From Nitrososphaerota archaeon (lineage in GTDB: Archaea > Iainarchaeota > Iainarchaeia > Iainarchaeales > VGJJ01), in assembly GCA_020053155.1 (NCBI GenBank), contig JAGVNS010000145.1, positions 1 to 12,677 of the forward strand: 12,677 nucleotides of DNA, written 5' to 3'. The stretch's first letter is position 1; every line of letters begins with the position of its first letter. Made by a program: the position numbers and the translations under genes. The notes beneath the pieces are model-generated. The model saw nothing but the letters and a program-made list of their open reading frames with translations. It was not told the DNA's origin and ran no database searches. This document shows, piece by piece, positions 4,988 to 12,614 of the stretch.

Positions 4988-7900
4988 ATGGATGGGAATG
5001 AGTTTCAAGAATCCCGGTTTGAGAAACCGGAGGAGATGTCTATTGCCTCTACCGAAAAGAAGGGGGATGCCAACCCATTCATTCCCAAATTCGAAGAGTT
5101 CTTTTCAACCATTGAATACAAAAAAAAGATTGAAAAGCTGGCGCACGAATATCCCCAACAACGCTCATTAATCGTGGATTTCAACGAATTGGATTCATTC
5201 GATTACCAGCTCGCGGAAGAACTATTGGAACATCCGGATTTGCTGTTGGAAGCCGCGCGCTTAGCGGTACAAAAAATTGAAGTATCCGTTTTACAATTGG
5301 AAACGTTCAAACCCAATGTTCGCTTCCGAAATCTACCCAAAGACCGGCAACCGCTTGTACGCGACATCTCCGCCGCACAACTTGGAAAGCTCATTTCCGT
5401 TGAAGGAGTTATCCGTCAAGTCACGGAAGTCATGCCCAAACTCAAAAATGCCCAATGGAGATGCAAGCGCTGCGCAAACACCTATAGACTGGAACAAGAC
5501 GGGCACCAACAACGCAAACCTGCGCTCTGTTCGTGCAAACACCGTGATTTCGAATTAGTGTCCGAGGAAAGCGTTTTTGTCGATTACCAAAAAATACAAA
5601 TCCAAGAACCATTGGAAATGCTCAAAGGAAGCGAGCAAGCCGTTAATTTAGACGTATACATCGAAGACGATTTTGTAAATAAAGTGTACCCTGGAAATAG
5701 AACCCAAATAACGGGAATGCTGCGCCTCTACCCCCCCAACAAGGACAAAAAAAACGTGTACGGGAGATATTTGGAAGCCGTTCACGTGGAAGAAACGGAA
5801 AAAGAATTTGAAGATGTGACGATTGTGGAAGAGGACGAGGCGAAAATAAAGGAGCTCTCCCAAAACCCAAAAATATACGACATTCTCGTCCAATCCATTG
5901 CCCCATCCATCTTCGGGCATGAAATTGTGAAAGAATCCATTTCCCTGCAATTGTTTGGGGGGGTGCGAAAGAATTTGCCTGGGGAAACAAAGATTCGTGG
6001 AAACGTACACATACTATTGGTGGGAGACCCGGGCACGGGAAAATGCGTCGCCGGAGATACTATCGTTCCGCTCTCAAATGGGGAGCTCGTCCCCATTTCA
6101 ACGATTGTAAATCAGATGCTAAACCATAACCAACACGTAATGAGTGATGGGACGTACGCCCTGATGCAACAAAAAATTGAACTCCCAATTTTAAATCAGG
6201 ATGTAAAACAAATCACTAGTACTGCAACGGTAGCATTCAAACGCAAACCGGAAAAAATGTTCAATATTATCACGCAAATGGGAAAAACACTCAAGTGTAC
6301 TCACACGCACCCCATTTTCACTGCCCGAAACACCAAAGTTAAAGCGGTTCGAACAGAAGAATTGAACGTTGGAGACTACATCGCCACCCCCCGAAAGTTA
6401 GAGATCCATGGAAAAGCTCAAGCACTAATTCCAGTTTCCAAGGGAAAAACAAATGCCATTCACATCACCTTTCCAGAAAAAACATCCCTCGAATTTGGAC
6501 AGTTTGTGGGATTGCAACTGGCGGAGGGATGCACAGACAATCAAAATGGTTCAGCTCACCTGCGATTTACCAATTCAGACTCGGAAAATCTAGACTTATT
6601 TGAGCAGTTATCACAAAAATTGTTCAATTTGACCCCGTATAAGCAAAATCAGGGAAATGCAAAAGCATATGGACTCTCAAGTATCGAGCTCTACCGCTTT
6701 ATTCAAACAAACGCCCCCGAAATGCTTCATCATTCTCAAGAGCGAACCATTCCAAAAATCATCCAAAAGAGCGATTTGAATACAATAAGAGGTTTTTTAC
6801 AGACGTTTATCGAATCAGAGGGCCACGTTCAAGGACGACGAAAAAGTGGCAAGCATCAATCCACTATCGAGATTTCTTCGGCCAGTCAGACAATCATTAG
6901 GGAACTTTCCTACCTTCTCCTACGATTTGGAGTTGTTAGCCGCATAACAGAAACCCAAAAAATGGCCACAAATGGTGCACGCATTTTGCGACCCTACTGG
7001 AGACTTACTATCGGCGGCGCCTTTGCTCAGCGGTATATTCAAGAAATAGGGTTCATCACGGAACGAAAAAAGAATACTAGCAAAGAATTGTTTAACATCA
7101 AATCCAACACAAACATTGATATTGTACCAAATATTAGACCGGAATTGAAACGAATACGTCAAACTCTCCAATTATCACAGTTTGAAATGGGAATTTCACG
7201 CACAACGTATCAGCACTATGAACGCGAAGACCGAAATCCAACCCGAGGAAACTTATATCTCATCGCTCAAGAGTTCATGAATCAATATACCCGATTAAAT
7301 TTTGAAGAAGTCCAGCTCCAGCATGACATCATCAACCTTATGAAGCTTGCCATTTCTGATATTTTTTGGGACAAAATAAAATCCATCAACGAAATTCCGT
7401 GCGAAGAGTATGTATATGACGTAGAGGTGGAAGGAACGCACAATTTTGTATCTAATGGAATCTATTCCCATAACTCGGTGCTCTTGCAAGCCACGGATAA
7501 AATTGCTCCAAAATCAGTGTATGTGAGCGGAAAGGGAAGCTCGAGCGCCGGATTGTGTGTCGCCCCCGATTCATTAATCCTGAATGACAATGGATTCAAG
7601 TCCATTGAAGAGTTTGTCGAAACAAAATTTGATGACCACCTAAAATGCGAAGAATTGCCGGGAGCATTTAGCAACGAATTTAGCGGACAAACACACGCAC
7701 TCACGGAGCAATTAGACTTTGCGATTCAACCGATTGAAAAAATTTGGAGAATCAACGCCCCACCTAAAATGATACAATTCACCACGCGCACTGGAAGAGA
7801 ATTGGGCCTTACGCCCGCCACCTCACTCATCCGGCTTAAAAATAGTAAGGCCGAATGGATTGAAGCCAGCGAATTGCAAAATGGAGACTATGTTGCGGTT

Positions 7901-10900
7901 CCACGATTTTTACCCGAAGGGAAACGGAAAAATGTCCCCACATTCACTGCATTATTGGATGACCCCTACATCAAAATTGGAAACCCATTAGCTGAATGGA
8001 TGAAAGAAATAATTGAGAAGCTCGTTCCAAAATATGGTAGCAAACAAGCCATTGCCAAAAAGGTGGGAAAGGGCAGGGATACCATTTATGCCATTCAAAA
8101 TCCAAAATTCCATCACGGATGGGAACTGCAAAAAGTGGTTGAATTAGCACGTGAAGCAGGGTATTCGGATGACCAAATTGCCCAAAAAATAACGACTCTG
8201 TTTATCCGACACGGAATAACTAACCGCATTCCCCCTTATCTGGATGATCCAGATGTCGCGTATCTTGCAGGAGCTATTATGGGGGATGGGAGCATGGAAG
8301 GAAGGGATGACCGAACGACCATTCGCCTCTGCGGAAACGACTCACAGATACTTGAACGATGCACCGAAATATTGCACGAGAAATTTGGAATTACCCCTGA
8401 AAAAGAAAAAAGCGAGGAAAGAATCCCCTCTCTTCGGATGAGTTCTCGCATTCTCGGAAAAATTCTTTACGCGTATGGAATGCGCCATGAGAAAAAAGAA
8501 AATGCCCTATCCCATGCGGCCACGGAAATGCCCAACCATGTTCTTCGAAATGTTCTTCAAGGACTATTTGACACCGATGGATACGCCAACGATTCCAAAA
8601 CAGGAGGAAAAAATGTTGGGATTAGCTCTATTAGTCCATCTCTTGCTCAAACGATCCACTTATCCCTCCTCAAGTTTGGAATCATATCTAAAAAAAGGTT
8701 TCGAAAAAGAGCCGGAAACGTGGCCGTGGGAAAAAAGATAACCGTTATCAGCCGAAACGACCAATACTGCATTGAAATTTATGGAAAAAGAAATCTTCAG
8801 CAATTTCGAGAAAAAATAGGATTCGGGCTTACGCGAAAACAAGAGACATTAGAAAAAATAATACAAAGTATCCACTACGAAAAAACAAACATTGACTTTG
8901 TTCCCGAAATAAAAGAGGCGTTGCAAAAAACAAAGGCCGATAGCCAATACAAAAAAGGAAAAGCACGCACCTCACATACTAAATTGAAAGAATTAATGAA
9001 AAATGAAGACGATGGCTTTCTCCAAAAACTAAGCAATGCCAATATACTTTGGGACCAAATTAAAATAAAAAAAGGGTTCAAACCTACTTATGAATATGTA
9101 TACGATATGACCGTTTCGGGAAGTCACAACTTCATTGCCAACGGATTCTACGTCCATAATACGGCAAGCGCGGTTAAGGACGATTTTGGGGAAGGAGGGT
9201 GGACGCTCAAAGCGGGTGCATTGGTGCTTGCGTCCGGCGGAATGGTGATGGTGGATGAATTTGACAAAATGGAATGCTTGATGGGAGACTCATTGGTGTG
9301 CACTGAAAATGGTGAGCTTAAACCTATTCGCGAGATTTTTGAAGAAGTAAAGAAAGAAGGAAAGATAGATCATACCAAAAGCGGAATAAGTGTGCGCGAT
9401 GTTCAAAATCGATTTGTCTTATCCATGGATGATAATCTAAAAATAGTGAAACGAAGAGTATTGGCTGCCCATGAGTATCCACATAGCGGAAGAGTATTGG
9501 AAATACGATTGCAGAGCGGAGAGAAAATAAAGACAACTCCTAATCACCCGTTTTTCACAACAAGCGAAAAAGAGGTTAAAACTATAAAAGCCGGATATTT
9601 GAAAAAAGGAGACTTTGTTCTAGTTCCGGCGAGCCTTCCAAATGACAAAGCAACAGCACCCAACGAAAAATTATCCCGCTTGTATGGGTATTTGGCAGGG
9701 GATGGAAACGTCACGTATAATCCCCCCGAAAACTACTTGATTCGATTTACAAATAAGGATGCAGACTTATTAGGGGATTTCAGCTCTTGCTGCGAAAGCA
9801 TCTTCGACAAACCCACCGTTTATCCCAGCGCAGTAAGAGCAGGAGGATTGATATGCACACGAGTAAACGGAGAAGAGCATGTTGACTTTATTGCCAAACA
9901 CGCTCCGGGACTAATGGAAAAATTTGATAATAAGTACTCCCCGCCAATCGCTTTCCATTCGCCCGAAAACACTTCCAATTATCTGAGAGGGCTATTTGAT
10001 TCCGAAGGAAGCGTGGATACCGTGCATCAACAAGTAAGCTTTGCATCGACAAGCGAAAGACTAATCATGGAAGTCAAAGCCCTATTGTTGAAACATGGAA
10101 TCATTTCGCAGATACAAAACAAAAAATCAAAAGAAAAGAGAAGGGCCGCCTATATTCTTAGGATTACAGATGCAGACTCGCTCACCGCATTTTCACAAAA
10201 AATAGGGTTTACCAGCACGCGCAAACGAAACAAACTCCATCAATTCATTCAACCCAACAGGGAAAGGAGCGTGATTAATATAATCCCAAATATTGGAGAT
10301 TTACTCAACGAAATTCGACTCGAACTAGGATTGCTCCAAAAACAATGCGGAATAAACAAGATTACCTACAACAACTTTGAGAACGGAATAGCCAATATAA
10401 GCGTAAAAAAGGCCCAAAAAGTATTGGAAATATTTAAGGCTCGAACGTTAAAAACAAACATATCAAAAGAAACGAAAGAAAAGATTCGATACTTTGAAAC
10501 ACTCGTAAACGGAGATGTCCGATGGAGGAAAGTCAGTGAAATAAAAGAGGTCACTATCCAAGCAAAATCTCGCTTAAGCTATCAACGCACCCACCAACTA
10601 AATCAGATTCTACGCGATATTGGAATAAAAAAAATAACTCAAAAACAAATGATGAAAAAAATTCCAGTTTTGATTGAAAATTTGAAAAAGAAACAAAAAA
10701 TGGCCCAAGAAAACCTAAACAAAGACATTTCGTCATGGAATAAAATCAAAAATGAAATGGACTACAACCGCATTAGCCAAACTAAAGTAGCAAAAGAATC
10801 GGGAGTAAGCCAATCCACCCTTACAAGATGGATGAATTTAAAAACAACCCCGCCCAAAAATGCACTCGCAAATACCCATGAAATCATAAAAAGAAAATTG

Positions 10901-11932
10901 GCTGAAAGAAAGCAAAAAATAGAACAATTACTGCACGTATTACATGAAACGATCGCAGAACCAACCACTACAATATATGACCTTACTGTTGAAGGAGGCC
11001 ACAATTTTATAGCCAACAATATTGTTGTTCACAATTCGGAAGACCGCTCCGCCATGCACGAAGCCATGGAACAAGGACAAGTGTCCATTGCCAAAGCCGG
11101 AATTGTCACGCGCTTCAAAACCGATACATCCGTCCTTGCGGCTGCGAATCCAAAACTTTCCCGATTTGACACGTTCAAACCCTTTTTCGAACAAATTGAT
11201 TTGCCCTCTTCCCTCATTTCGCGATTCGATTTGTTTTTCATGATACGCGACACGCTCGACAAAACAAGGGACACTACGATTGCCTCGCACATTTTAGCCA
11301 CGCACAAGGCGGGAGAACAATTGCTGCAGTATCAGCGCGGAAACAAACAAATAAATTTGCAGGAGATTGAGGAAATACGGAAAAAAGTCTCCCCATTGAT
11401 TGACATCGCCCTGTTGCGAAAATACATTTCATTCGCCCGACAGCGCGTATTCCCCATTCTCTCCCAAGGAGCCGCGCAGGCCATCCAAGACTTTTACGTG
11501 GGACTGCGCGACCAAGGAAGACAGCAAGGAAGCTATTCCGCCACCGCCAGACAATTGGAAGGACTCGTACGCCTGGCCGAAGCCTCGGCGCGCGTGCGCT
11601 TGAGCGATGAAGTGACCATTGAGGATGCGGAACGCGCCATTCGACTCGTACGCACTTCGCTGGAAGACGTGGTGCGCGACCCCGAAACGGGAAGAATTGA
11701 CATTGACATTGTTACAAGTGGTCAAACCCAATCCTCAAGAGATCACATGCGCGTGATTACGGAAATCGTCAAGAGCAAAAGCAAGGAAATGGACCGCGTA
11801 CCCATCCAAGATGTGGTGGCGGAGGCCATTTCGAGGGGAATTGACGAAGAGAAAGTGCGCGAAATCATCATCAAACTCAAGAAAGCGGGAGAATTGTACG
11901 AGCCCAACCATGGATTTTTGAAAAGCGCGTGA
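4988..11932 (+). CDS. mcm: Replicative helicase MCM precursor with three inteins
   Basis: Encodes a 2314-aa precursor; removing inteins of 477, 535 and 587 aa leaves about 715 aa, normal for an archaeal MCM, the hexameric 3'-5' helicase of the replication fork. The N-terminal domain has the OB fold and a zinc site with C159, C162, C181 and C183; the last pair is CxC rather than CxxC. The AAA+ core reads Walker A GDPGTGK (346-352) plus S after intein 1, GKGSSSAGL-TASAV across intein 2, Walker B VDEFDKM before intein 3, then SEDRSAMHEAMEQ, sensor 1 AANPKLSRFD, arginine finger SRFDLFF, sensor 2 ATARQLEGLVRLAEA, and a C-terminal winged helix. The start at 4988 fits the TATA box; in-frame TTG 4943 and ATG 4967 are alternatives. 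Exteins are 352, 27, 38 and 298 aa. No helicase can form until all three inteins splice. Confidence 0.97.
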   Translation: MDGNEFQESRFEKPEEMSIASTEKKGDANPFIPKFEEFFSTIEYKKKIEKLAHEYPQQRSLIVDFNELDSFDYQLAEELLEHPDLLLEAARLAVQKIEVSVLQLETFKPNVRFRNLPKDRQPLVRDISAAQLGKLISVEGVIRQVTEVMPKLKNAQWRCKRCANTYRLEQDGHQQRKPALCSCKHRDFELVSEESVFVDYQKIQIQEPLEMLKGSEQAVNLDVYIEDDFVNKVYPGNRTQITGMLRLYPPNKDKKNVYGRYLEAVHVEETEKEFEDVTIVEEDEAKIKELSQNPKIYDILVQSIAPSIFGHEIVKESISLQLFGGVRKNLPGETKIRGNVHILLVGDPGTGKCVAGDTIVPLSNGELVPISTIVNQMLNHNQHVMSDGTYALMQQKIELPILNQDVKQITSTATVAFKRKPEKMFNIITQMGKTLKCTHTHPIFTARNTKVKAVRTEELNVGDYIATPRKLEIHGKAQALIPVSKGKTNAIHITFPEKTSLEFGQFVGLQLAEGCTDNQNGSAHLRFTNSDSENLDLFEQLSQKLFNLTPYKQNQGNAKAYGLSSIELYRFIQTNAPEMLHHSQERTIPKIIQKSDLNTIRGFLQTFIESEGHVQGRRKSGKHQSTIEISSASQTIIRELSYLLLRFGVVSRITETQKMATNGARILRPYWRLTIGGAFAQRYIQEIGFITERKKNTSKELFNIKSNTNIDIVPNIRPELKRIRQTLQLSQFEMGISRTTYQHYEREDRNPTRGNLYLIAQEFMNQYTRLNFEEVQLQHDIINLMKLAISDIFWDKIKSINEIPCEEYVYDVEVEGTHNFVSNGIYSHNSVLLQATDKIAPKSVYVSGKGSSSAGLCVAPDSLILNDNGFKSIEEFVETKFDDHLKCEELPGAFSNEFSGQTHALTEQLDFAIQPIEKIWRINAPPKMIQFTTRTGRELGLTPATSLIRLKNSKAEWIEASELQNGDYVAVPRFLPEGKRKNVPTFTALLDDPYIKIGNPLAEWMKEIIEKLVPKYGSKQAIAKKVGKGRDTIYAIQNPKFHHGWELQKVVELAREAGYSDDQIAQKITTLFIRHGITNRIPPYLDDPDVAYLAGAIMGDGSMEGRDDRTTIRLCGNDSQILERCTEILHEKFGITPEKEKSEERIPSLRMSSRILGKILYAYGMRHEKKENALSHAATEMPNHVLRNVLQGLFDTDGYANDSKTGGKNVGISSISPSLAQTIHLSLLKFGIISKKRFRKRAGNVAVGKKITVISRNDQYCIEIYGKRNLQQFREKIGFGLTRKQETLEKIIQSIHYEKTNIDFVPEIKEALQKTKADSQYKKGKARTSHTKLKELMKNEDDGFLQKLSNANILWDQIKIKKGFKPTYEYVYDMTVSGSHNFIANGFYVHNTASAVKDDFGEGGWTLKAGALVLASGGMVMVDEFDKMECLMGDSLVCTENGELKPIREIFEEVKKEGKIDHTKSGISVRDVQNRFVLSMDDNLKIVKRRVLAAHEYPHSGRVLEIRLQSGEKIKTTPNHPFFTTSEKEVKTIKAGYLKKGDFVLVPASLPNDKATAPNEKLSRLYGYLAGDGNVTYNPPENYLIRFTNKDADLLGDFSSCCESIFDKPTVYPSAVRAGGLICTRVNGEEHVDFIAKHAPGLMEKFDNKYSPPIAFHSPENTSNYLRGLFDSEGSVDTVHQQVSFASTSERLIMEVKALLLKHGIISQIQNKKSKEKRRAAYILRITDADSLTAFSQKIGFTSTRKRNKLHQFIQPNRERSVINIIPNIGDLLNEIRLELGLLQKQCGINKITYNNFENGIANISVKKAQKVLEIFKARTLKTNISKETKEKIRYFETLVNGDVRWRKVSEIKEVTIQAKSRLSYQRTHQLNQILRDIGIKKITQKQMMKKIPVLIENLKKKQKMAQENLNKDISSWNKIKNEMDYNRISQTKVAKESGVSQSTLTRWMNLKTTPPKNALANTHEIIKRKLAERKQKIEQLLHVLHETIAEPTTTIYDLTVEGGHNFIANNIVVHNSEDRSAMHEAMEQGQVSIAKAGIVTRFKTDTSVLAAANPKLSRFDTFKPFFEQIDLPSSLISRFDLFFMIRDTLDKTRDTTIASHILATHKAGEQLLQYQRGNKQINLQEIEEIRKKVSPLIDIALLRKYISFARQRVFPILSQGAAQAIQDFYVGLRDQGRQQGSYSATARQLEGLVRLAEASARVRLSDEVTIEDAERAIRLVRTSLEDVVRDPETGRIDIDIVTSGQTQSSRDHMRVITEIVKSKSKEMDRVPIQDVVAEAISRGIDEEKVREIIIKLKKAGELYEPNHGFLKSA
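6044..7474 (+). mobile_element. MCM intein 1 (Walker A site), 477 aa, LAGLIDADG endonuclease
   Basis: Lies between GDPGTGK and SVLLQ, splitting the Walker A motif after its lysine. Block A begins CVAGDTIV, block B is THTHPIF with T86 and H89, and the end is THNFVSNGIYSHN followed by Ser, so all class 1 splicing residues are present. The endonuclease core has two LAGLIDADG motifs, FVGLQLAEG with E161 and LQTFIESEG with E259, both with acidic catalytic residues. An HTH-like segment follows (about residues 367-411: ELKRIRQTLQLSQ, SRTTYQHYERE, NLYLIAQEF). The spacing from FWD to YVYD is 16 residues, as usual. Likely able both to splice and to home. Confidence 0.95.
7556..9160 (+). mobile_element. 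MCM intein 2 (GSSSAGL/T site), 535 aa, lacks the block B histidine
   Basis: Lies between SSSAGL and TASAV, the conserved GLTA stretch ahead of the helix-2 insert. It begins CVAPDSLIL and ends SHNFIANGFYVHN before Thr. Block B reads LTPATSL: T86 is present but the position of the usual histidine is T89. A Thermococcus kodakarensis CDC21 (MCM) intein is reported, from memory, to splice without this histidine by a compensating residue, so this copy may still splice. LAGLIDADG motifs are LAGAIMGDG (D244) and LQGLFDTDG (D341). An HTH-like segment sits before the endonuclease (about residues 148-207: YGSKQAIAKKVGKGRDTIYAI), unlike inteins 1 and 3, where it follows. Confidence 0.95.
9275..11035 (+). 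mobile_element. MCM intein 3 (after Walker B), 587 aa, with extra HTH insertion
   Basis: Lies between DEFDKME and SEDRSAM. Block A is CLMGDSLV, block B TPNHPFF with T88 and H91, end GGHNFIANNIVVHN before Ser: all splicing residues are present. LAGLIDADG motifs are LYGYLAGDG (D143) and LRGLFDSEG (E244). A first HTH-like segment follows at about 340-389 (LLNEIRLELGLLQ, ITYNNFENGIANISVKKA). Then the expected start of the C-terminal Hint strand appears (VRWRKVSEIKEV, W417), but TIYDLTV comes only at Y568. That is 151 residues after the Trp, against 16-17 in inteins 1 and 2. The ~135-residue insertion is Lys/Gln-rich and helical, and holds a second, clear HTH (about 495-543: ISQTKVAKESGVSQSTLTRW). 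Base composition is visibly A-rich compared with the exteins. Confidence 0.95.
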
Positions 11933-11933
11933 A
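11913..11933. repeat. Direct repeat, left copy (MCM 3' end)
   Basis: Holds the last codons and stop of MCM. TGAAAAGCGCGTGAA (11919-11933) is repeated exactly at 12600-12614; with GATT and two mismatches the match extends to 19 of 21 bases. AAGTCCCCTTTTTGA right after it (11933-11947) also recurs at 12632-12646 with 13 of 15 identical. Confidence 0.8.
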
Positions 11934-11940
11934 AGTCCCC

Positions 11941-11945
11941 TTTTT
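11941..11945 (+). terminator. T-run after MCM
   Basis: CCCCTTTTTGA begins five bases after the stop. T5 is a weak archaeal terminator, and a similar CCCGTTTTTGA follows the toxin gene. Confidence 0.35.
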
Positions 11946-11955
11946 GACGCTATGC

Positions 11956-11963
11956 TTTTAATA
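11956..11963 (+). promoter_or_regulatory. TATA-like element of the VapBC-like module
   Basis: TTTTAATA is placed to start transcription near 11985, just before the Shine-Dalgarno site of the antitoxin gene. Two direct copies of AATAGTA (11960-11966 and 11971-11977), 11 bp apart, overlap and follow it. Spaced by one helical turn, they could be antitoxin binding half-sites. Confidence 0.45.
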
Positions 11964-11984
11964 GTAAAACAATAGTATGGTATT

Positions 11985-11990
11985 GAGGTG
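11985..11990 (+). promoter_or_regulatory. Ribosome binding site of the antitoxin gene
   Basis: GAGGTG, 5 nt before the ATG at 11996, matches the end of archaeal 16S rRNA well. It fixes the start, unlike the leaderless genes elsewhere in the window. Confidence 0.7.
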
Positions 11991-11995
11991 AAAAA

Positions 11996-12196
11996 ATGAC
12001 TACACTCACAGTCGAATTCACGGGAATCCCGGAAGAGGTATTGGAAACTCTGGTGAAAGAAGGGTACGCTAAAACAAAGGCAGAAGCGCTGCGTTACTCC
12101 CTCATCCATATCGGAGAAGAGCTAGATATAATAAAAAAACGATTCCACGTTCGTGCAGAAGAATATGCCTACAGAGAAAGCAAGAGAGGAAAGTAA
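11996..12196 (+). CDS. VapB-like small antitoxin
   Basis: Encodes 66 aa. The N-terminus TTLTVEFTGIPEEVLETLVKEGYAKTKAEALRYSLIHIGEEL is a strand followed by two helices, the ribbon-helix-helix-like arrangement of archaeal antitoxins (short strand, PEEV helix, KTKAEALR helix). The basic, helical C-terminal part (KKRFHVRAEEYAYRESKRGK) would wrap the toxin. Its stop directly abuts the start of the PIN gene, so the two form an operon and are translationally coupled. Such proteins bind their own promoter as dimers, and the AATAGTA repeats upstream are candidates. Has its own promoter and ribosome site, independent of MCM. Confidence 0.8.
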   Translation: MTTLTVEFTGIPEEVLETLVKEGYAKTKAEALRYSLIHIGEELDIIKKRFHVRAEEYAYRESKRGK

Positions 12197-12583
12197 ATGT
12201 ATCTTGATTCTGATATTATTTTTGCCTTGTTGAAACTGAGCGACCGCCACCAGAGTTTCGCGACGCAAATAGCAGAGACAAAAGAGGAATTGTACACATC
12301 TACCATTACCCTAACCGAACTGGCCATCGTGGTTAAGCGCGAAATGTCAGACGATCTCAGCATGAACCTAATGGAAGCTATTTCCCGAAAGTTTCCAAAA
12401 CTCAAAATTGTCTCAACCGATGCCAAATCATTTAATGAAAGTATGGAATTACGAAAAAAATATGGAATGGGAATTTTCGATTCCCTACATGCTGCCATCG
12501 CATTGAACCATGACAAACGAATCGCTTCCACCGACCATGTTTACGACCGGATAAAAATCCTCAATCGAATAAAACCCAAATAG
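12197..12583 (+). CDS. PIN-domain ribonuclease toxin (VapC-like)
   Basis: Encodes 128 aa, typical VapC length. PIN motifs are in order: YLDSDIIFALL with D4 and D6, TLTELAIV with E41, GIFDSLHAAIAL with D95, and IASTDHVYDRI with D113. These acidic residues form the metal site of PIN endoribonucleases, which usually cut tRNA or rRNA. The ATG follows the antitoxin stop with no gap, and GAGAGG lies 7 nt upstream. All catalytic positions are intact, so the enzyme should be active. Together with the preceding gene this is a complete type II toxin-antitoxin module, flanked by copies of the MCM tail. Confidence 0.9.
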   Translation: MYLDSDIIFALLKLSDRHQSFATQIAETKEELYTSTITLTELAIVVKREMSDDLSMNLMEAISRKFPKLKIVSTDAKSFNESMELRKKYGMGIFDSLHAAIALNHDKRIASTDHVYDRIKILNRIKPK

Positions 12584-12593
12584 AGTGCATACA

Positions 12594-12614
12594 GATTCCT
12601 GAAAAGCGCGTGAA
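12594..12614. repeat. Direct repeat, right copy of the MCM 3' end
   Basis: Matches 11913-11933 at 19 of 21 bases, with 15 exact at 12600-12614. It lies 11 bases after the PIN gene stop and is followed, after about 17 extra bases, by AAATCCCGTTTTTGA (12632-12646), which matches the sequence after the MCM stop. It looks like the original or duplicated MCM tail and terminator left on the far side of the toxin-antitoxin module. Confidence 0.75.

Noticed and set aside
5643..6096. Leftward reading frames of 104-120 codons opposite MCM
   Set aside because: Shadows of a strongly conserved coding region; Phe/Pro-rich translation typical of antisense reading.
10758..10905. The second HTH of intein 3 as a separate gene
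   Set aside because: It is in frame within the intein, with no start, ribosome site or stop of its own, and the splicing end follows it.
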